34,268 nucleotides of DNA from a virus. The position numbers and the translations under genes were made by a program. Below the pieces are notes generated by a model. That model made no database searches. It saw only the letters and a program-made list of their open reading frames with translations, and was not told the DNA's origin. The stretch covers positions 1 through 34,268 of IMG/VR virus record IMGVR_UViG_3300017967_000093. The stretch is one strand, 5' to 3'. Numbering within the stretch: position 1 is the first letter of the stretch; each line of letters begins with the position of its first letter. This document shows positions 21,656 through 29,566 of the stretch, in pieces.

Positions 21656-22216
21656 ATGATTGTAATATCTATGCCACGATGTGGTGGAACTAAATTTTGT
21701 ATGGACAAGGCCGAAGAGACCGGAAAACGTTTTGTTGGCGATTTGGACATAATGAATTTAGAAGAGCTATATTCTATTTGGGCAAAAATAAAATTTACAC
21801 ATCATGAAGTAGGACCCAGCCATTATCAAGCACTACGCTCACATGAAATGGTTGAATATATTACAAATTCTAAGGATTACATAATTCTAAGTAATCATAA
21901 CTTTCTACAATTAATGCCATATGGCGATTATTATCTTTTGCGAAAAAACAAAAGGAACATTTTATCAAGTATACTAGATTATTGGCTAAGAATTGGCAAC
22001 GGTGAGTTAACCAATTTTAAATTAGAAGACTTGACAAAGATGGCAGTAACGTGTAAAATATACACATTGTTTTTAGAAAAGAACAATATAGAACCAATAT
22101 GGTATGAGGATTATTTCAACAACAAACGGCATAATCCAACATGGATAAATCAACACAAGGACAAAAGAACCTTTAATAGCTACATTGATAATCTAGTAGC
22201 AGAATACAAATTATAG
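21656..22216 (+). CDS. Sulfotransferase-like protein
   Basis: A 186-residue protein starting MIVISMPRCGGTKF, which resembles the 5'-phosphosulfate-binding loop of sulfotransferases (PRSGTT-like). YYLLRKNKRNILSSILDYW matches the 3'-phosphate-binding region (R-x7-S), and IWYEDYF matches the later YED motif. Such enzymes move sulfate from PAPS to a hydroxyl of a sugar, lipid or protein. It is shorter than typical members (about 250 residues). The ATG follows the gp32 terminator at once, without a visible ribosome binding site, so expression is unclear. A sulfate acceptor made by the phage's own sugar genes is possible but unproven. Confidence 0.62.
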   Translation: MIVISMPRCGGTKFCMDKAEETGKRFVGDLDIMNLEELYSIWAKIKFTHHEVGPSHYQALRSHEMVEYITNSKDYIILSNHNFLQLMPYGDYYLLRKNKRNILSSILDYWLRIGNGELTNFKLEDLTKMAVTCKIYTLFLEKNNIEPIWYEDYFNNKRHNPTWINQHKDKRTFNSYIDNLVAEYKL

Positions 22217-22222
22217 TTTAAT

Positions 22223-22299
22223 GCGCTCTTAGCTCAGTGGATTAGAGCAACGGTCTTCTAAACCGTAGGTCGGAGGTTCGAATCCTCCAGGGCGCGCCA
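22223..22299 (+). tRNA. tRNA-Arg (anticodon UCU), CCA encoded
   Basis: A full cloverleaf: acceptor GCGCTCT/AGGGCGC, D-arm AGCTCAGTGGATTAGAGCA, anticodon stem ACGGT/ACCGT around CTTCTAA (anticodon TCT, reading AGA), T-arm GGAGGTTCGAATCCTCC and encoded GCCA end. AGA is a frequent Arg codon in the phage genes here. Confidence 0.93.
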
Positions 22300-22300
22300 C

Positions 22301-22387
22301 GCCTCGGTGGTGAAATTGGTAGACACAAGAGACTTAAAATCTCTCGCCCGTTTGGGTGTGCCGGTTCGAGTCCGGCCCGAGGCACCA
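22301..22387 (+). tRNA. tRNA-Leu (anticodon UAA), CCA encoded
   Basis: Acceptor GCCTCGG/CCGAGGC, anticodon loop CTTAAAA (anticodon TAA, reading UUA), a long class II variable arm (CGCCCGTTTGGGTGTG), T-arm CCGGTTCGAGTCCGG and encoded ACCA. It begins one base after the Arg tRNA. Confidence 0.93.
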
Positions 22388-22392
22388 AATAT

Positions 22393-22468
22393 GGGACTGT
22401 AGCTCAATGGTTAGAGCATCCGTCTTATAAGCGGAAGGTCAGTGGTTCAACTCCACTCAGTCCTACCA
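22393..22468 (+). tRNA. tRNA-Ile (anticodon UAU), CCA encoded
   Basis: Acceptor GGGACTG/CAGTCCT (with a G-U first pair), D-arm AGCTCAATGGTTAGAGCA, anticodon loop CTTATAA (anticodon TAT, reading AUA), T-arm AGTGGTTCAACTCCACT and encoded ACCA. AUA is common in this AT-rich phage; most bacteria read it with a modified CAU tRNA instead. Confidence 0.9.
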
Positions 22469-22487
22469 AATAGAGTAAAGGTAAATA

Positions 22488-22700
22488 ATGGTTGATGTAA
22501 AATTAGCAACAGATAAACCGTATATTACACTGATATGCAATCCATACGAATATGAAAGTTCAGTCAATACACGAATAACGATTGATGTAATGGAAAAAGA
22601 TTTGAGTCGTGATGATATGGTTGGAGTGTTAGAAACTTTTATGAAAGCAATGGGGTATCATTTTGCTCCAGGTGAACATTTAGGATATGAGTATGAGTGA
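22488..22700 (+). CDS. Hypothetical protein (70 aa)
   Basis: A 70-residue protein with AAAGG 8 bases before its ATG, just after the tRNAs. It has a beta-rich N-terminal half (KPYITLICNPYEYESSVNTR) and a helical second half (DDMVGVLETFMKAMGYHF). I recognise no family. The end overlaps the next gene. Confidence 0.7.
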   Translation: MVDVKLATDKPYITLICNPYEYESSVNTRITIDVMEKDLSRDDMVGVLETFMKAMGYHFAPGEHLGYEYE

Positions 22701-23055
22701 ATATATTCCTGATAATTGGGTAGTCCTAAAAATTAAGCCAGGCAAAGGTGCATTCCCTATCTACAAGGTTCTCGCCGGCTGGAGTGGAGGATACCTCGAT
22801 GGTGATAGTTGGCGTATTAATTCAGGTATTACCGAAGTTAAACAAGACGGTGACTATTACGAATTCTATGGATACAGTGGCAGTTGCTATCGCTGTCACA
22901 AAGACACTTATCGCTTGACAATGGCGAATGGTGGAGTGTATAATAGAATTAAAGAGCAAGAAGAATTTGATGGTCAAATTATACTAATGCCAGAAGACAC
23001 AAACTGGTTGGAGATTGGACTTGCTGAAATTGAAAAGATACTTTCAAGAGTGTGA
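22693..23055 (+). CDS. Hypothetical protein (120 aa)
   Basis: ATGs at 22687 and 22693 are both in frame. AGGA at 22682-22685 is 7 bases before the second, which is preferred. The product is beta-rich (WVVLKIKPGKGAFPIYKVLA, WRINSGITEVKQDGDYYEFY), with one Cys pair (GSCYRCHKD), and ends in a short helix. It looks like a small single-domain protein such as those scattered through T4-like genomes. Function unknown. It overlaps the upstream gene by 8 bases and faces the minus-strand structural operon. Confidence 0.72.
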   Translation: MSEYIPDNWVVLKIKPGKGAFPIYKVLAGWSGGYLDGDSWRINSGITEVKQDGDYYEFYGYSGSCYRCHKDTYRLTMANGGVYNRIKEQEEFDGQIILMPEDTNWLEIGLAEIEKILSRV

Positions 23056-23065
23056 TGAGTATCAC
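23052..23065. terminator. Weak hairpin between convergent genes
   Basis: GTGAT/ATCAC with a GAGT loop lies between the stops of two convergent genes (plus gene ends 23055, minus gene ends 23068). It has no clear T tract on either side, so termination by it is doubtful. Confidence 0.22.
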
Positions 23066-23067
23066 TA

Positions 23068-25512
23068 CTATCCTCGATATCTTCTGTCTTGATATCTTTC
23101 TATGGATGTTGTATTTGGCCTTGGCGAAGGCGGATTTGTTAGAATTTGGATTGGGGGCTCTTGAGGAGTAGATTGTGTTGAATTGTTGTTTACAATTACT
23201 GGAGCAGAATCACCCACGCCTGCAGCATCATTCATATTTTCTAACGCCGTGCCTGTAGGTACAGGTTGTCCTTTTTCTGCACTTGCTTGTTCTATCTGCG
23301 TAGCGGTTGCGTCTTGTCCTATAATAGGATTCTTAGAAAGGTCATATTGTGGTTTATTGCCCATTGCCACATTTGCTTGTATACTAGCATTTGCCATATT
23401 GTAATCTTCTTGTGATAATGGTACAGCTTCGCCGTTTCTCTCTACAACAACTCCGCCCACTTTAACCTCAGTATTATCTTCGTTTGATGTTGTTGTTGTT
23501 GTGTTGTTAGTGTCTCCCTCCAAGTAAGACATATCTGCTTTTTCGATTTGTCCACTTTCGATTTTTCCTAACTGATCTATTACGGCAGCTTTTTGTTCAT
23601 CGCTTATATCGTTGTCTGCTAAGATGGCGTTTAATTGTGCGGGGTCGTTTGCTTCTTTTAGTAATTCTAGATTTACTTCACTATTTCCAATCCAGTTTTT
23701 GTTATATAGTCCGCTCTCTTTAGCTGCATCTAGTGCTGCTTCTCCAGATGTTGTTGTTACAGCATCTCCTACTGCCTCACCTGCAGCTCCGCCTGCGAAA
23801 TAACCCAGAGCACCACCTATTAAACCTCCTATAGCTGTACCAACAACAGGAACAACAGAACCAATGGCAGCTCCGGCAGCTGCTCCACCCAGTGCTCCCC
23901 CAAAACCACCAGCAGCCTTTGTTACTGCTTCAGTTTTGCCTGCCTTTTCATCTCTTTGTGTAAACTTTTGACCGGTTTCTTCATTAGTGGCACCCGATTC
24001 TACTAATTGGTCTGCGGCTGTGTATCCTTGATAACCTTCATATAAAGCCATACCGCCGGCTACCAAAGCACCACCTAACTTCATCGCACCGCCCATACGA
24101 GGTAATTTAAATCTACTCTTGCCAGGTTTTTTACCTTTTCTATTTTTTCGTTTATTTTTGCCATCGCGGGTCATCATCATATCACCTGCGGTATCAAGAA
24201 GAGAATCATCTCCACCGCCGCCCATGCCGCCATTAGCTTCAATCCTCTTTAATGTGTCGAGAATATCTTCTAAAACTTCATTGTTCTTTTCAGCCCAAGG
24301 CTCTTTGTCTACACCGGATTTAAATACAGTATTAGTGCTACTTTCGTTATTGTTTGTTGTAGAAGAACTACTTTCTGAGAGCTTCTCAGAGTCCTTCTGT
24401 TTGTTTTCTTTTATTAACTGAGGTGTAGACTCGCCTGTTAGTTGAAGTCCCTCTTCACCAACTGCTGTAGTTAGTCCCTCAGCTTGTCTTTCCTGAGCAA
24501 TTTCCAGTCTGGCTTGTTTGGCTGCAAAAGCATCTGCAGCATTGTCGCCCGTACCCAAAGCATTGCCTAGGGTTCTGCTTATAAGCCCACCACCGCCAGA
24601 TAAACCTCCTGTGTTAGGATCACCAAATAAACGTGTAGGGCTGAATGCTTGTTTTACTGCTTTGAGACCTGTAGCATCTTGATCGATGTTAAGAGCTTCT
24701 TTAAAACGACTACCGCCTCTTAAATCTTTTTTAACATTATCTAAACCGAGGAGTTCACTTATTTTATCTCCACTATCTCCAGCAGTAATCTTTAATCTTT
24801 CTGTTTGTTTGCTTATTTCGTTTTTGGCTTTTTCTGCATCTTTACCTGTTAAGTTTTGTGCCTTAGCCATTAACTCTACAAGTTTTTTAAGTTCTGCTTG
24901 TGTTTCGTCACCTTCTTTTTCAAATATTTCTTGAAGAGCTCCTGCATTTTGTCCAATGTTTTTAGACATTGTTGCTGAGGCTTTAGCAGTACCAAATTGT
25001 AATGCGTTTGTAGTTTCACCTTGAGCACCTATGTTACTGCCTGCTCTAATAGCGTTACCTAGCATTTCTATACGGTTTTCGCTATCCTCATACGCTTCTT
25101 CTTTAGCGTATGTGCCTCTTATTTCATCTCTGTACTTTATTCTACCCTGTTTGTCTGTTTCTTTTCTTACAGTAGACTTACCACCTATTTTGACTTTGTC
25201 CATTCTATTGACAACGTCTTCTCTAACTCTTTTTTCTGACTGATCAGAAACAACCTCTTCTGCTCTATTTCTTCTATCGGACTGTAGCGTTAATGCTGAG
25301 GAATCCCTTAAAGTATATTCATCTCTAGCACCCATAGTAACGTTTCTGGTAGGATCTTCTTGTCCTGCCATTTGACGCATTTCTCTGCGAACAACGTCCT
25401 GTTGCTTACGAATTAATTCCCTATGTTCTTTAGCTTTGTCTCCAGACAATCCAACAGAATCTGCTAGAAGTTTATCTAGTTTCGCTTTTTCTTTTTCGTA
25501 ATTGCTAGCCAT
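23068..25512 (-). CDS. Tape-measure-like tail protein (gp29 position)
   Basis: An 814-residue protein. The N-terminal third is charged and helical (KLDKLLADSVGLSGDKAKEH, EIFEKEGDETQAELKKLVEL). The centre is Ser/Asn-rich. A basic patch (GKNKRKNRKGKKPGKSRFK, near residue 460) precedes a long Gly/Ala hydrophobic segment at about 530-590 (GGFGGALGGAAAGAAIG and on), typical of tape measure proteins that reach the host membrane. The C-terminus is Pro/Asn-rich and disordered. It lies just downstream of gp26 and the gp51-like frame, where long-tailed phages place the tape measure. T4 gp29 is the likely equivalent, but sequence likeness is not evident to me. It is the last gene of the minus-strand late operon. 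Confidence 0.62.
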   Translation of the reverse strand: MASNYEKEKAKLDKLLADSVGLSGDKAKEHRELIRKQQDVVRREMRQMAGQEDPTRNVTMGARDEYTLRDSSALTLQSDRRNRAEEVVSDQSEKRVREDVVNRMDKVKIGGKSTVRKETDKQGRIKYRDEIRGTYAKEEAYEDSENRIEMLGNAIRAGSNIGAQGETTNALQFGTAKASATMSKNIGQNAGALQEIFEKEGDETQAELKKLVELMAKAQNLTGKDAEKAKNEISKQTERLKITAGDSGDKISELLGLDNVKKDLRGGSRFKEALNIDQDATGLKAVKQAFSPTRLFGDPNTGGLSGGGGLISRTLGNALGTGDNAADAFAAKQARLEIAQERQAEGLTTAVGEEGLQLTGESTPQLIKENKQKDSEKLSESSSSTTNNNESSTNTVFKSGVDKEPWAEKNNEVLEDILDTLKRIEANGGMGGGGDDSLLDTAGDMMMTRDGKNKRKNRKGKKPGKSRFKLPRMGGAMKLGGALVAGGMALYEGYQGYTAADQLVESGATNEETGQKFTQRDEKAGKTEAVTKAAGGFGGALGGAAAGAAIGSVVPVVGTAIGGLIGGALGYFAGGAAGEAVGDAVTTTSGEAALDAAKESGLYNKNWIGNSEVNLELLKEANDPAQLNAILADNDISDEQKAAVIDQLGKIESGQIEKADMSYLEGDTNNTTTTTSNEDNTEVKVGGVVVERNGEAVPLSQEDYNMANASIQANVAMGNKPQYDLSKNPIIGQDATATQIEQASAEKGQPVPTGTALENMNDAAGVGDSAPVIVNNNSTQSTPQEPPIQILTNPPSPRPNTTSIERYQDRRYRG

Positions 25513-25516
25513 TTAT

Positions 25517-25696
25517 TTAACCTTGTTGCTTTTTATCAGCCTTCTTTTTTAAATGAGTTATTAACATAGCAATATAAACTTCTCTTTCCCAGGGCATCAT
25601 ATTTTCTAACTCTGTTAAACTATAATGATGTTCTTGCATCAATAAAAAATTCGTTTTATAATAATTCTCTAACGAATCCTGAGAAAGAGTTAATCG
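25517..25696 (-). CDS. 51: gp51-like extension, reached by -1 frameshift from gp26
   Basis: A 59-residue frame lies right after gp26: RLTLSQDSLENYYK, LLMQEHHYSLTELENM, MPWEREVYIAMLITHL and KKKADKKQQG. The last part resembles the chaperone extensions that precede tape measures and gp51-type hub assembly proteins. No good start exists: the first ATG (25639) would lose 19 residues and has no visible ribosome binding site, while a stop closes the frame 5 codons before the gp26 slip site. The gp26 message has U UUU UUC at 25702-25696 in the correct phase. A -1 slip there joins gp26 residue 229 to this frame and gives a 288-residue fusion. Confidence 0.7.
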   Translation of the reverse strand, partial: RLTLSQDSLENYYKTNFLLMQEHHYSLTELENMMPWEREVYIAMLITHLKKKADKKQQG

Positions 25697-26382
25697 AAAA
25701 AATGTTCGTACCCATTAACGGAAACAACATTTTTGCCCTCACACTTTGGGCAAGTAAACTCAATAACATTTTCTACAATAGGTGTTTTCTCAAAAAACTC
25801 TTTAATTTGTAAAATAGATGTTATAGGCATACTTTCAATAAAATCCTTCAACTCTTCTTTTGTTTGTTCTTTTGGACTAAAAACTTCTTCTTCATTGTAT
25901 ATGTAATCAATTGACTCTGTAATAAGATCAGCATCGTCCAAACTATCTGCCTTAGCCATAATTGTAGATGAGGGGTGCTTTAATACAAGACCCATTGTTT
26001 CACTTATTTCAATTTTATTATTTGTTGCTTCATCCAAGCCCACAATTTTAAAATCATTTAAGTCAACTTCCCATGGCAAGTTAGATTTACAATGTCCACA
26101 AATTAATGTGAAAGCTTGTTTATCACTAACTGACTTTGCTCTTAACTGTAAGAACAGCCATTGTAAGTCATACATTGCAAGTTCTTTTGCATCTAATTTT
26201 CCAAAGCTACAATTAGATACAATTTGTTGACAAGCGTTTACCATCTCAGGCATTTCGTTTGTCTCACTTGCAAGCGTTAGAAGTTTTTCCTCTTTTACTA
26301 AGAAAGGCCTAAATGTAAGGGTTTTCTTAGAAGAAGGAATTTCCAATTCAAATGTCGGTGTGTCTATTACCGGTAAAGCCAT
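25690..26382 (-). CDS. 26: Baseplate hub protein gp26
   Basis: A 230-residue protein matching T4 gp26 in its opening (FELEIPSSKKTLTFRPFLVKEEKLL) and length (T4: 208). Two CxxC pairs (ICGHCKS near residue 95 and TCPKCEGK near 211) would form a zinc ribbon. In T4, gp26 takes part in baseplate hub assembly. In other long-tailed phages the gene just before the tape measure encodes the tail assembly chaperone, and the slip site at its end makes gp26 a good candidate for that role. It ends EHFFD just after the slip site. It starts 10 bases after the gp54-like gene. Confidence 0.82.
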   Translation of the reverse strand: MALPVIDTPTFELEIPSSKKTLTFRPFLVKEEKLLTLASETNEMPEMVNACQQIVSNCSFGKLDAKELAMYDLQWLFLQLRAKSVSDKQAFTLICGHCKSNLPWEVDLNDFKIVGLDEATNNKIEISETMGLVLKHPSSTIMAKADSLDDADLITESIDYIYNEEEVFSPKEQTKEELKDFIESMPITSILQIKEFFEKTPIVENVIEFTCPKCEGKNVVSVNGYEHFFD

Positions 26383-26391
26383 AATTTACTC

Positions 26392-26925
26392 CTATTTTGT
26401 TCTTTCCCAATAATTAGATGCCACTGAAACTGACAGCCTAATTACTGAGGGGTTACCCGATGATACAGGAACCAAGTTAACCAATTTTGGTACTGACTCA
26501 TAAAATCTCCAGGATGCAATAACTTCATCCTTTACGTCTAATGAAAAAACTTCAAATGATCCTTGTACTGACTCCTGCCAGCCTGTTTCCTTTGAAACCG
26601 GATCTGCTGTGGCATATACCCAGCTTTCAAAGGCTTCTCTAATCTTCCAACCTTGATCGCAGACAAATGTAAAAACACTTTCTGCACCTAAAAATTCTAC
26701 GTTAGTATTTCTGTATTCTGTCCAGTTACCTATTCTTAAAGGAACGTTGACTCCTGAAAGTCCTGGTATTTGAGCCTCTTCACAGAATAGTGTTGTTTGT
26801 CTTTTAACTTCCTCAGGTAGGTTTAATACGCTAGGAAACGTAACCATAACTTCGAACCTATCGCTTCGAGGAAGAAATTGCCCTCTTACATTAGCTAAAA
26901 AATCTTGATATTTAAACATTGCCAT
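26392..26925 (-). CDS. 54: Baseplate tail-tube initiator, gp54-like
   Basis: A 177-residue protein with the tail-tube fold pattern of T4 gp19/gp54: SDRFEVMVTFPSVLN, then LFCEEAQIPGLSG (the FxCxxAxxPG landmark), RNTNVEFLGAESVFTFVCDQ, and a final VSVASNYWERTK (compare LALDYWE in gp19). gp54 forms the first ring on which the tail tube polymerises, next to the gp48 cap. The main tail tube gp19 is the alternative, but the operon holds baseplate genes, which favours gp54. The ATG forms TAATG with the upstream stop. Confidence 0.65.
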   Translation of the reverse strand: MAMFKYQDFLANVRGQFLPRSDRFEVMVTFPSVLNLPEEVKRQTTLFCEEAQIPGLSGVNVPLRIGNWTEYRNTNVEFLGAESVFTFVCDQGWKIREAFESWVYATADPVSKETGWQESVQGSFEVFSLDVKDEVIASWRFYESVPKLVNLVPVSSGNPSVIRLSVSVASNYWERTK

Positions 26926-27479
26926 TATAGCATTTCCCTACTGTCTCTCCAGACTTTGTTTGCTGATGCACCTTGGAAATTTTGTACTGGCAAAAATATA
27001 GATGCCTTCCAGTGCTCAGGATTAACTTTAAGAAACCTAGATTTCACTTGAGAAACTAGATACCTTTTTACAGTCGGTTTCACGCCCGGAAACCTGCTGA
27101 CATTTTGTAACATATTCCAGGACAAATCTAGCTTATCCTCAGATTGAAAGTCTAAAAGTTTTCCAAATAGTTGAGCTCTTAACATTGGAGGAAGGTAGTG
27201 TAAGTTTAATCCATACCAACCACCTTGAGCATTTTCAAAAGGTATACATAATGGAAACTGATCATAATAAGGAAGATCCTGTTTTGTTTTAGGATCATAT
27301 AAAAACATGTAAAGACTTCCTACAGATAGAGATCCCTTTAACTCACCAATATCACTTTTCATCGTTGATGAGGCGTTTGTGATATTTCCTGCCAGCCTTC
27401 TTACGGCTGACATATACCAATTAAAGGAACGTTCTTGCTCTCCTGCAGACGTTCGTATGTTCTCGAATGGTTTCGCCAT
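26925..27479 (-). CDS. 2: Probable DNA end protector, gp2-like
   Basis: A 184-residue protein: N-terminal helix (RSFNWYMSAVRRLAG), SLYMFLYDPKTKQDLPYYDQ, FPLCIPFENAQGGWYGLNLH, YLPPMLRAQLFGKLL, then VKSRFLKVNPEHWKASIFLP and a final NKVWRDSREML. The YDP...LPYYDxFPL...GLNLHYLPP pattern matches, as I remember it, proteins called gp2 in marine T4-like phages. T4 gp2 protects packaged DNA ends from RecBCD. It is adjacent to gp4, as in T4, which supports the call. It starts at ATG 27479, with a TATAAATA only 5 bases upstream and no ribosome binding site seen. Confidence 0.58.
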   Translation of the reverse strand: MAKPFENIRTSAGEQERSFNWYMSAVRRLAGNITNASSTMKSDIGELKGSLSVGSLYMFLYDPKTKQDLPYYDQFPLCIPFENAQGGWYGLNLHYLPPMLRAQLFGKLLDFQSEDKLDLSWNMLQNVSRFPGVKPTVKRYLVSQVKSRFLKVNPEHWKASIFLPVQNFQGASANKVWRDSREML

Positions 27480-27484
27480 ACGAG

Positions 27485-27492
27485 TATTTATA
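27485..27492 (-). promoter_or_regulatory. Internal late promoter before the gp2-like gene
   Basis: A full TATAAATA match in the gap between gp4 and the gp2-like gene. The expected start falls on the A of the ATG at 27479, so it would give a leaderless message or serve downstream genes. Confidence 0.5.
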
Positions 27493-27928
27493 ATGAAAGC
27501 CCGAGTTCTTTTTCAGTAATAAGCATAAATTCCCAGCCTCTGTCTAAACAAAATTCTTCTGCACATTTCCATTTGGCTGTATTTACACCCCACTGCATAA
27601 CTTCATTAATAAATCTTTGTGTTTTTCTTTTAGGAACAATGGGCTCTTGGGTAAACCTATAGGGTTTTATTTCAACAAGATATCTCTTATCACCTATTTT
27701 TATATAAAAGTCTGGGTAATATCTATGAATTTTTTTGTCTAAAGGTGATCTATATGGTATGGATATTTCCTCAGATCCCCACTCTAATATTTCATTATTA
27801 AGATCACACCAATTCATAAACTTTAATTCATAACTAGATCGATATATTATATTAGTACAATCCCCTTTATATTTGGAAGGGTTTTTAGGTCTAAATAATC
27901 CTGTATATACTCTTTTACTATAGGGCAT
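27488..27928 (-). CDS. 4: Head completion nuclease gp4
   Basis: A 146-residue protein close to T4 gp4 (150). It opens with YTGLFRPKNPSKYKGD and NIIYRSSYELKFMNWCD, then shows EWGSEEISIPYRSPLDKK, RYYPDFYIKIGDKRYLVEIK (the D-x(n)-E-x-K nuclease core) and a helical C-terminus. gp4 acts in completing the DNA-filled head before the tail joins. It overlaps the end of the ANL enzyme gene by 11 bases and is read from the same late promoter. Confidence 0.9.
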   Translation of the reverse strand: MPYSKRVYTGLFRPKNPSKYKGDCTNIIYRSSYELKFMNWCDLNNEILEWGSEEISIPYRSPLDKKIHRYYPDFYIKIGDKRYLVEIKPYRFTQEPIVPKRKTQRFINEVMQWGVNTAKWKCAEEFCLDRGWEFMLITEKELGLSL

Positions 27929-29522
27929 GATTATATAGAACCTTAGGGTTGTAATTTTCTTTTTTCAATTGAAAATAAACATTATAAAAATCTTTTTCAT
28001 TTTCTATAAAGTCTATTAAAACATCCTTATTATGTGATATAATAAAAATTTTGCTATAGTCATCATGAAGTTTATGATATCTATCTATATCATAATTCCT
28101 ATAACCTTTATTTAATAACTCGTGCATGTACTCTTGTATTTCTTTTGATATTTTTCCAGGCACTAGTGGATTGTGCTTAATACATATATTAAATATCTCT
28201 CTATTGTCTATTTTACAGGACTGAAAAAACCCTCTTAGTTGATCCATATTAACTTTTGTTTCAGGCATAAACATTGGTTTATGAAGTTTCTTTATTTGAT
28301 CAAATAATAGTGTTAAATACTCAGGACAATCTACATCATCCCACAATGCCAAATAGCGTTTATCATTATCAACAACAATGGTAAAGTCTACAGAGCCTAA
28401 TTGTGCAGATACTTTATTTAATAATACGTCTTCTTGTAATCTACCATGGTGTATCCAAACTCCATTCTTTTCCTCTAGTTTATCCTGCATTAATCTCTCA
28501 TCTTCCCACACCGGTGATTTTATAAGATACCCTTCTTCTACTTTTGTTACTTTATTAAAATCATCTGGTAAAATGCCTAGACTGTTTGGAATGTGTTTTG
28601 TATCTTCTGTTACATGGTTTACAAGCAAAGGAATTGCTGTGTCTATTGATCCATAATGAGATAGGAACTCTACATTATACTCTTTACATATCTTAATAAA
28701 GTTTTCAGGTACCGTAAATCCGCTCATGTTTACCAAAATAGTCCAGTCGTTACCTTTACCCAATGCTTGTAAGAATTGTTGAAGAGTATATGTATTATAC
28801 ATTAATATTCTTTCAAGTTTATATTTTCTAATAATGGGAACAACATCTCTCTCTAGAGATTCGTCATCTAGCATAGAGAACAAACAAGATCTATGAAAAT
28901 CTGATGCCATTAGAGATGGAATAAGATCTGTTATTATGCTACTAGCGTGGTGCATATTTTTTGTATGCCCTACTCGTGTGTCTTTAAAAAATTTAAATAT
29001 TTTTATATTTCTTTTAGACAGATCATATATTTGTTTTTGTGTGAAAACTATGGGTGTAGATTCTTTTGTTGTGCCACTTGTAGATGCAATTAGAAATGGA
29101 TCATCTTCCTGTCCCCAAAATTCGTGACAAGTATTAAAACTATTCTCTATTGTGCTTTCTGGAATAACCTGTTTAGAATAATTGGCTATCATTATTTTAT
29201 GTAGTGGTTTGCTAGCTAGGTGATCACACTCTATAGACAGATCAACCGGCCCAAATAAACCTAGTTTTGTTTTGCTTAATGTTTCGTAGGCGATTGGGTA
29301 ATCAATAATAAATAATTGCAGACCTAGTTCTCCGGCTGCTACTGTAAGTGCAATTTGATTCGGATTGACAAGCACAATGGAGATTGCAATCTTATCTCCT
29401 CGCTGTAATCCTTTTGAAACTAGGATATATTTCCATCTATCTACTAAAGAGCATAGCTGATCATAGTCATATCCATCGTAGTCTATAGACCGAATAATTA
29501 TTTCACGGTCAATTCTTTTCAT
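27918..29522 (-). CDS. AMP-binding (ANL-type) adenylating enzyme
   Basis: A 534-residue protein with the hallmarks of acyl- or aryl-CoA synthetases and their relatives. The phosphate-binding STSGTTKESTP is at residues 147-157, an aromatic-Gly motif HYGSID at 289-294 (YGxTE in most), and GRLQEDVLLNK at 360-370 (GRxDD-x-IK). The AMP-forming enzyme would activate a carboxylic acid as its adenylate. The C-terminal subdomain is unusual: after about residue 380 the typical PxK end is not seen, and the last 60 residues are new. AAGGA lies 8 bases before the ATG. It heads the late structural operon and overlaps gp4. The substrate is unknown; no carrier protein gene is near. Confidence 0.76.
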   Translation of the reverse strand: MKRIDREIIIRSIDYDGYDYDQLCSLVDRWKYILVSKGLQRGDKIAISIVLVNPNQIALTVAAGELGLQLFIIDYPIAYETLSKTKLGLFGPVDLSIECDHLASKPLHKIMIANYSKQVIPESTIENSFNTCHEFWGQEDDPFLIASTSGTTKESTPIVFTQKQIYDLSKRNIKIFKFFKDTRVGHTKNMHHASSIITDLIPSLMASDFHRSCLFSMLDDESLERDVVPIIRKYKLERILMYNTYTLQQFLQALGKGNDWTILVNMSGFTVPENFIKICKEYNVEFLSHYGSIDTAIPLLVNHVTEDTKHIPNSLGILPDDFNKVTKVEEGYLIKSPVWEDERLMQDKLEEKNGVWIHHGRLQEDVLLNKVSAQLGSVDFTIVVDNDKRYLALWDDVDCPEYLTLLFDQIKKLHKPMFMPETKVNMDQLRGFFQSCKIDNREIFNICIKHNPLVPGKISKEIQEYMHELLNKGYRNYDIDRYHKLHDDYSKIFIISHNKDVLIDFIENEKDFYNVYFQLKKENYNPKVLYNHAL

Positions 29523-29535
29523 GTCAAATAATCCT

Positions 29536-29543
29536 TATAAATA
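29536..29543 (+). promoter_or_regulatory. Late promoter of the gp48-gp53-gp27-gp5 operon
   Basis: A full TATAAATA match. The expected start near 29550 leaves a leader of about 24 bases before gp48. No sigma70-type promoter is seen in this gap. Confidence 0.72.
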
Positions 29544-29566
29544 AGTTAAACGCTAATAACTGGGAC

